NCBI GenBank assembly: GCA_013398015.1
Contig: VZRR01010901.1
Span: 187,371-251,370, forward strand
Direction of reading: 5' to 3'
Length of the DNA: 64,000 nt
Source of the DNA: Oreocharis arfaki
Lineage: Eukaryota > Chordata > Aves > Passeriformes > Paramythiidae
Position 1 is the stretch's first letter. Each line of letters opens with the position of its first letter. Shown one piece after another: positions 58,160-64,000 of the stretch. The translations under genes were made by a program, and so were the position numbers. The notes below the pieces were generated by a model, which did not search any database, was not told the origin of the DNA, and was given only the letters and a program-made list of their open reading frames with translations.

Positions 58160-60187
58160 CTTCTCACAAACCAAGACAGTCTGTTGATATTCAAGGATTA
58201 TTTCCTTGAGGAATGCATCCCGATGAGCAAAAATATTCGGCAAAGGGTGCAAGAAACCTGGGTAGATTTTTAAAAAAACCCTGTCATTGCGCAAGCAGGA
58301 AATACACAGGAGATGGAAGCAGGGTCAGGCCACTTGGAATGAATATAGAGAGGTTGTCAGAGTAAGTAGAAATGAGACAAGAAAGGCCAAGGCCGATCCA
58401 GAATTAAATCTGGCCAAGGATGTCAAGGACAACAAGAAGGGCTTCTTCAAATACATCAATAACAAGAAAAACTAAGGATAATGTGGGCCTGTTACTAAAT
58501 GGAGGAGGGACCCTGGTTACAGAGGACACAGAGGAGAGCTACTGAACACCTTCTTTGCTTGAGTCTTTGCTGACAAGATCTGCCCTCAGGAATCTCTTGA
58601 GTCAGAGACCAGAGTTAAGGGAACTTAAGCTGGAAGGAAGACTTTCCTTTGGTCAAGGAGGATTGGGTTAGACAACACCTAGTCAAACTTGACATTTGCA
58701 AGTCCATGGGCCTTGGTGGGATGCATCCCTGCATGATGAGAGAGCTGGAGGGTGCCATAGCCGGGCTGTTCATGATCATCCTTGAAAGGTTGTGGAGATC
58801 AGGGAAGGTGTCTGAGGACTGCAAGAAAGCAATGTCATGCCCAATCTTCAAAAAGGGCAAGGATGACCCATGGAGCTACTGGCCAGTCAGCCTTACCTTA
58901 ATCCCTGGAAAGGGGATGGAGTGCTGCATTCTGGAGGCCATCACTGTCCATGTGGATGGCAAGAACATGGTCAGGAGCAGACAGTATGGATTCACTTAGG
59001 CTAAATCATGCTTGTCCAATCTGATTGCCTTCTACAATGAAACAACTACCTGGATGGATGAGGGGAGAGTAGTGGATACTGTCTGCCTTGACTTCAGCAA
59101 GGCTTTCAACACTGTCTGTGAGGATGTTGTGAGAGACAAACTCAGGAAGTGTGGGCTGGATGAGTGGACAGTGAGGTGGATTGAGAACTGACTGAATGGC
59201 AGATCCCAGAGGGTTGTAATCAGTGGCACAGGGTTGAGTTGGAGGCCTGTCACCCAAGGTGTCCCCCAGGGGTCAATATTTGGTCCAGTATTGTTTAACT
59301 TAATTCACCAATGACTTGATGAAGGGGTGGAAGAGCCTCCTCAGCAAGTTCCTTGCAGACACAAAGCTGGGATGGTGCAGCCTTTCAGAAGGACACTGAC
59401 AGGGACCTTCTGAAATTCAACAAAGGCAAGTGCAGCGTCCTGCACCTGGGGAGGAGTAACCCCCTTCACGAGCACAGGCTGGGGGCTGATGTGCTGGGAA
59501 GCAGCTCAGTGGACAAGGATCCAAGGGTCCTGGTGGACAACAAGCTGTCCCTAACCAGCAGTGCCCTTGTGGCCAAGAAGGCCAGTGGGATCCTGGGGTG
59601 CATTAGGAACAGCATTGCCAGCAGGTCAAGGGAGGTGATCCTGTCCCTCTACTCAGCCCTGGTGAGGCACATCTGGAGTGCTGTGTCCATGTCTCTGGGC
59701 TGATCACAACAGAGACATGGAGCTCCTGGAGTGGGTCCAGGGAAGGACAACAAAGATGATTGGGACAGTGCACCATCTGTCTTAGGAAATGCTGAGGGAG
59801 CTGGGGCTGTTCATCCTTAAGAACAGGTGAGTGAGAGGAGACATCATCAGTGTTAATTAATAAGTATCTGAAGGGAGGGTCTCAAGAGGATGGAGCCAGG
59901 CCCTTCTCAGTGGTGCCAACCAAGAGGTCATACAGCAACAGGCAGAAACTGATGCACAGGAATTTTCAACTGAATATGAGGAAGAACTTTACTGTATGAG
60001 TGATTGCTCTGAAACAGGTTGCCCGGAGAGGTTGTAGAGTCTCCCTCACTAGAGATACTCAAGAACTGTCTGGATACAATCCTGTGCAATGTATTCTAGG
60101 ACAGAGCTGCTTGAGCAGGGACATAGGACTAAATTACTCACTGTAGTACCTTCCAACCTTCACCCACTCTTTGGTTGTGATTCTATG
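58160..60187 (+). mobile_element. CR1 LINE, reverse-transcriptase region to 3' end, inactive
   Basis: This is the largest mobile element in the window. Translations in several frames give CR1 ORF2 blocks in the right order: RRWKQGQATWNEYREVV; LAKDVKDNKKGFFKYI; KLDICKSMGLGGMHP; CPIFKKGKDDPWSYWPVSLT; LDFSKAFN (59087-59110); GVPQGSI (59258-59278); FNKGKCSVLHLGRSNP; and ASGILGCIRNSIASRSREV. It ends with a CR1 3' tail and GATTCTATG (60179-60187). It is dead: there are stops in frame (for example TAG after GFT near 58998, and TGA near 59190), at least one frameshift between 59278 and 59349, and the catalytic FADD box reads F-L-A-D (59349-59360). The 5' end is missing. Confidence 0.93.
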
Positions 60188-61053
60188 CAAATATCTTCAT
60201 TCACACTCTGAAAGTGAATAATGCACTTTTTTCTGTGAATTTGCATTTCTTACGAACTCCAGGAATTTAGGAATAGCAGCAATTGTGAATAAAGCAGATC
60301 TATTTTTATTAAAAGAAATATAAATTGGATGTCTCATTCAAAACTTTTAAAATGTGTTATATAGAATGTGTCATTGCCTGTCCTAGCTTCAGGATGAATC
60401 AGCATCAGGATGCCATTTTTCAGTGTATATATGTATTACTGCTATTTGTGTCTCTATTCAGGAATTCAGAGTAAGGTGAGGGCCAGCTTGCATTCTTTTA
60501 CCCCGACAAAAAATGGAACAATAGAATAGAATGCATAGAATGCAAAAAAGTTACAGTCTTGTCTCTGAATGTTCTTTCATCATATGTTATTGTCCTTGAA
60601 CATCTATTCTGTGTAATCACTGGAAGAATTCTTAGGATATTGAGGGGTAACCGAGCAGTCCTGCTTCCCTAATTCAAATGTGCTGCTCTGCTCTCAATGC
60701 AAGCCTCTCGCTTACACTGTGTGGGTATAACTTGAATGTTTTCCGGATATTGTCCTTGTGTCTGTCATGGGAGAAGTCTAAGTGGTTTCTCTGAGCAGTC
60801 TTGTAGCACTTTTATTTTTTGTTTCAGCCCTGTGTTGATGGGATTGTGAAAGTTATGGCATGTTTAAGCTAAAAGCCACATAAAGGAATACCTATGGGTT
60901 ATGCCACTTATAGAACAGTATGGTTTGCCTCCTCTGGGGCTTGTGGGCTTTTGTTCTGTTTGTAGGCTTGATGTCTGTCTGGAATCACTTGTGATGCTGT
61001 GAGGGCAATAATGTAGGAGGCACAAAACCATTAAGTAACGTGGTTTTCTGAAG
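60188..61053. other. Non-coding, no recognised feature
   Basis: Sequence between two CR1 copies. No exon or repeat is recognised. Confidence 0.6.
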
Positions 61054-61440
61054 CACAGAATGTTAGGGTTGGAATGAACCTTAAAGATCATCTAGTCCCA
61101 ACCTGCCACCGCCTTGGGCAGGGACACTTCCCGGTAGATCAGGGTGTTCAGAGCTCCATCCAACCTGGCTTTGAACGCTGCCAGGGTTGGGGCATTCATC
61201 GCTCCTCTGGGCAACGTGTTCCAGTGCCTCACCACCCCTGCAGTAAAGAATTTCTTCCTGATATCTAGGCTAAATTTCCCCTTTCAATTTGTACCCGTTA
61301 CTCTGTGTCCTGTCACTACAGCTCCTGACAGAGAGTCCTTCTCTGGCTTCCCTGTAGGCGCCCTTCAGGGCCCCCTCAGGTTGCGAGGTCTCCACACAAC
61401 CTTCTCTCCTCCAGGCTGAACAGCCCCAACTCCCCCCCTT
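61054..61440 (-). mobile_element. CR1 LINE 3' end, minus strand
   Basis: Read on the plus strand it is the reverse complement of a CR1 tail: CACAGAATGTTAGGGTTGGA, AGATCATCTAGTCCCAACCT, GGGCAACGTGTTCCAGTGCC and CTCCAGGCTGAACAGCCCCA. It is about 390 bases, 5'-truncated, and in the opposite orientation to the copy at 58160. It is well preserved compared with that copy, so probably younger or of another subfamily. Confidence 0.93.
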
Positions 61441-64000
61441 GCGAGGGGCCTTGTCTTACAAGGGGGTGTTGTAACTTCTCCGTAGGCTGCACATCTATTC
61501 CTTTCCTGCTGCTTCTGGATCAGGTGGTGTTTTCTTGCTCTCAGTACTATCATTTGGCTTTGAAATTCACCTGCTGCAAGGCTAAAGCTGTGAGTCTGTG
61601 GAAACTATGGTGTGTCACTTGTTCTTGCTTAATGCATCTAGACAAAATAGGAAATAAAACCCTGTCTAAGGAGCTGTGTATTGCTGCTCTTGAGCATCAA
61701 GCCTCTGCTTTTGCTTGTGGACTTAGCTGAACCCAGAGGTGACATCTAGAAGGTATTTCTCAAAGCCTTTCATCTGAGCACTGCAGTGCTGCTGTGTTTG
61801 CCAATGAAGGCTCCTGGGGAGGTAATGAAGGACTTTTAGAAGCATTAAGTGCTCTGTGGGAAAATAGCAATACCTCGTGTGCTGACGAACATGTAACCTA
61901 GAAGATCAAGTCTTTGCTTCCCCTGCATTTTAAAGGAGGGCAGTGAGCAGAGAATCCCTGAGAAGTTCAGCATCATGAAAGAAAAAATTCCAGTCATTTC
62001 CCAATCACTTTTGAGGGTGTTTGTTTTGGGTTTTTGATTTAAAAAGATAGCAAAACCATTTTAAGGACACAATTTCTAAACTATAAATATTCTTGGTAAG
62101 TAAGAATTTTTGTCTTCAATTCAGTTTTGTCTAATTGCTGCCTTCTGGTATGGATAGAGGGAGAGTAAAGTGACAGCTGTAGGAATTTTGCTAGAAGTGA
62201 CATTTCAAGTGAATTTTGCCTATGAGGACAGCTAACAGCTTATCCCCATGCATTGCTTGAGAGATAATGGGGCTGTCACAACTTTCATATCTACTGCCGT
62301 TTGTTTTCATTGTTTAATATGCATGATCACTGGAGCTCATAATTAGAAAATAAGTTACTTTTAGGAATATGCCTTATAAAGCAGAACTCAAAATTAGTAT
62401 CCTTATGAATACCACTGTATGTATGACTCCAACAAATATGAGCACCTAGCCATTGTTTGCTTTGTTCCTTTGCAATCATTGTATTATTCCCCTTGTGGCC
62501 CTTAAACGTTGGCCTGATTTTGACTTCTGTAGGTAATTGTCTAATACAATTCTTTTGGAAGGGAAGCTAACCTCCAAGTTAATTTTGCTCTCTGAAGTGT
62601 TCAGCTTCTTAGGCAGATCTATATTTAAAGGCTTGGGTTCTTGCTGTAATGACTGAACCATTGGGGAGTATTGTACACACAGAAGTGAACTCGTTCTGGT
62701 TAACCTCCTGTGGAAAAATGAATTTCAAGATGCAGCGTTCCTGTGGCTTTTGTCCATCCATTTGTTTAACGTGTCACAGTACTGATTTGTGCTTTGGTTT
62801 ATGTTTGTGTAGGCCAGACCCCTTGGTAGTCTGATCTGTGCGTGTGACTATGTCAGCTCACTGGTTTTGGGTGTGTGTGTGCATTTTGACTGCTGGAGAT
62901 TCTCTTGGTATGTGCATTCAAATCTACTGTCTGTCTTGCAATTACTATGTTGGCTCTTTTGTTGAGAACCAAAGGTGTCCCATGGGAGAAGTGCTGGCAG
63001 AGGGCAGCTTTGGATGCCTGCAGCAAGGCTGTTTGTAGCCTAATTCCCCTCATTTCCATTTGATGGCACAGTACCAGGCTTGTTCTAAGACTTTGATGGT
63101 CAATTAATTTGTTCTTTTCTGTTCTTGAATTGGAAGCTAATTGGGTAATTGTGAAGGGTGCCAGATTAAACTCTGTTATTGCTTGTAGTGCCAGTGAAAA
63201 TGCCTCTCCCTCACCTATTTCCTTGGGAGACTACACTTGAAAAAATGAGCTTCCATAATCATGCTTTTTGCTAGGTTGTTAGGCATATGCAGACAATTAC
63301 CACATGCTGGTGATGTTTGACTCTGTCAGCTAATTTTAATCAAATTTGTCAGAAGGTGGGGGTCCCATCTTTTCACCCAAGTAGCCTCCTGGCATCCTTT
63401 AGCTTTGTGAAAGAGCTGACTTTACTGCAGTGGTGGCAGCATAGAAAATCTAATAGGTGTCCTTGTATGTTTTGGATATGAGAGACTCAAAGTTTAACTC
63501 TCCTTCTGAATGTGTTTTATGAATTTATGATATTACTATTTTCCTCCTCCTCTTCTTCCTTTTTTTAAAATACAGTCTTGGCTGTAAGGAAGAGGTCTGA
63601 GGCTGCATTTATGTGAAACTCTAAAGCAACATTTTTGTCAGCATTTTAACTGTGTTTTCTTGCTGCAGTGGTAAAGATGAGTAATTTTCGATTGTGGTCT
63701 GGCATAAAAGGGGGGAAAGCATTTTCTTATTCAAAACTCACAGCAGGATCTGTCTGTGTGCCTTAAACAAGGAAGTTTGTAAGCTGTTTTGGTGAGTGAT
63801 GATGACTTTCTTGCACTGCCTTGAATAAAGTTCTCCCTCTTGCCTTGTGATAAACAATGTTCTCCGATTTTCATGGAGGTCAACCACCACTTTTCCTTTT
63901 TTCAGACCATGGGCTTGTATGGCCATGGGACAACAGACAGTGTGTAGTCCAACACTGAGGCCAGATCAGTGAGGCCAGTCAAACAGTTCAGGAATGGCAG
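61441..64000. other. Non-coding to the window end, no recognised gene
   Basis: No coding exon is recognised. A short GT run lies at about 62868-62881. If TSPAN4 is present, its coding exons probably lie beyond the window. Confidence 0.5.

Noticed and set aside
37761..64000. TSPAN4 coding exons
   Set aside because: I looked for the N-terminal KYLMFAFNLLFW-type block, the GVGIW block, the CCG loop and the C-terminal exon in all frames and found none. TSPAN4 is expected by synteny only.
1..64000. tRNA, rRNA or CRISPR-type arrays
   Set aside because: No cloverleaf-like block with A and B boxes, no rRNA sequence and no regularly spaced palindromic repeats were recognised; the only tandem array is the AGGTCA minisatellite.

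Overview
The window is ordinary vertebrate nuclear DNA, almost certainly from a bird. Evidence for a bird: several CR1 LINE copies, two LTRs of the avian ERVL-like type, sparse repeats, and short GC-rich CpG islands in an otherwise moderate-GC background. A songbird is possible from the LTR types, but this is a weak inference. I see no bacterial operon, CRISPR array or phage module.

Layout. Positions 1-4712 lie upstream of the first coding exon of CD151 and hold no coding exon I can recognise. CD151 (plus strand) is complete as seven coding exons between 4733 and 16029. It encodes a 252-residue tetraspanin, with GT-AG splice sites at every junction. A long 3' UTR probably follows, ending at one of the AATAAA signals near 17.4 or 18.1 kb. 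From about 18.1 to 33.4 kb is a gene-poor interval. It holds a roughly 52-bp-unit minisatellite carrying ten direct AGGTCA hexamers, an orphan CpG island near 19.6 kb, two CR1 3' ends and a solo LTR. POLR2L (minus strand, 33729-36547) is complete in two coding exons and encodes the 67-residue RPB10/ABC10-beta zinc subunit shared by RNA polymerases I, II and III.

The 5' end of POLR2L opens into a strong CpG island (about 36.54-37.76 kb). In human and other vertebrates the order is CD151 > < POLR2L > TSPAN4, with POLR2L and TSPAN4 divergent. The island is therefore probably a shared bidirectional promoter, and 37.8-64 kb is probably 5' intron of TSPAN4. That last step rests on synteny only, because I found no TSPAN4 coding exon. 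This distal part holds a 479-bp assembly gap, a 174-bp block duplicated across a single N (likely an assembly artefact), a second LTR, a broken CR1 with reverse-transcriptase motifs (57.5-60.2 kb) and a minus-strand CR1 3' end.

How the genes relate. CD151 is a plasma-membrane organiser of laminin-binding integrins. POLR2L is a housekeeping nuclear zinc protein. They are neighbours by conserved synteny, not by shared pathway. I found no convincing new biological system. The points most worth checking are the orphan CpG island, the AGGTCA minisatellite, the RRD change and one-codon deletion in the CD151 large loop, and the assembly duplication at 52.4 kb.
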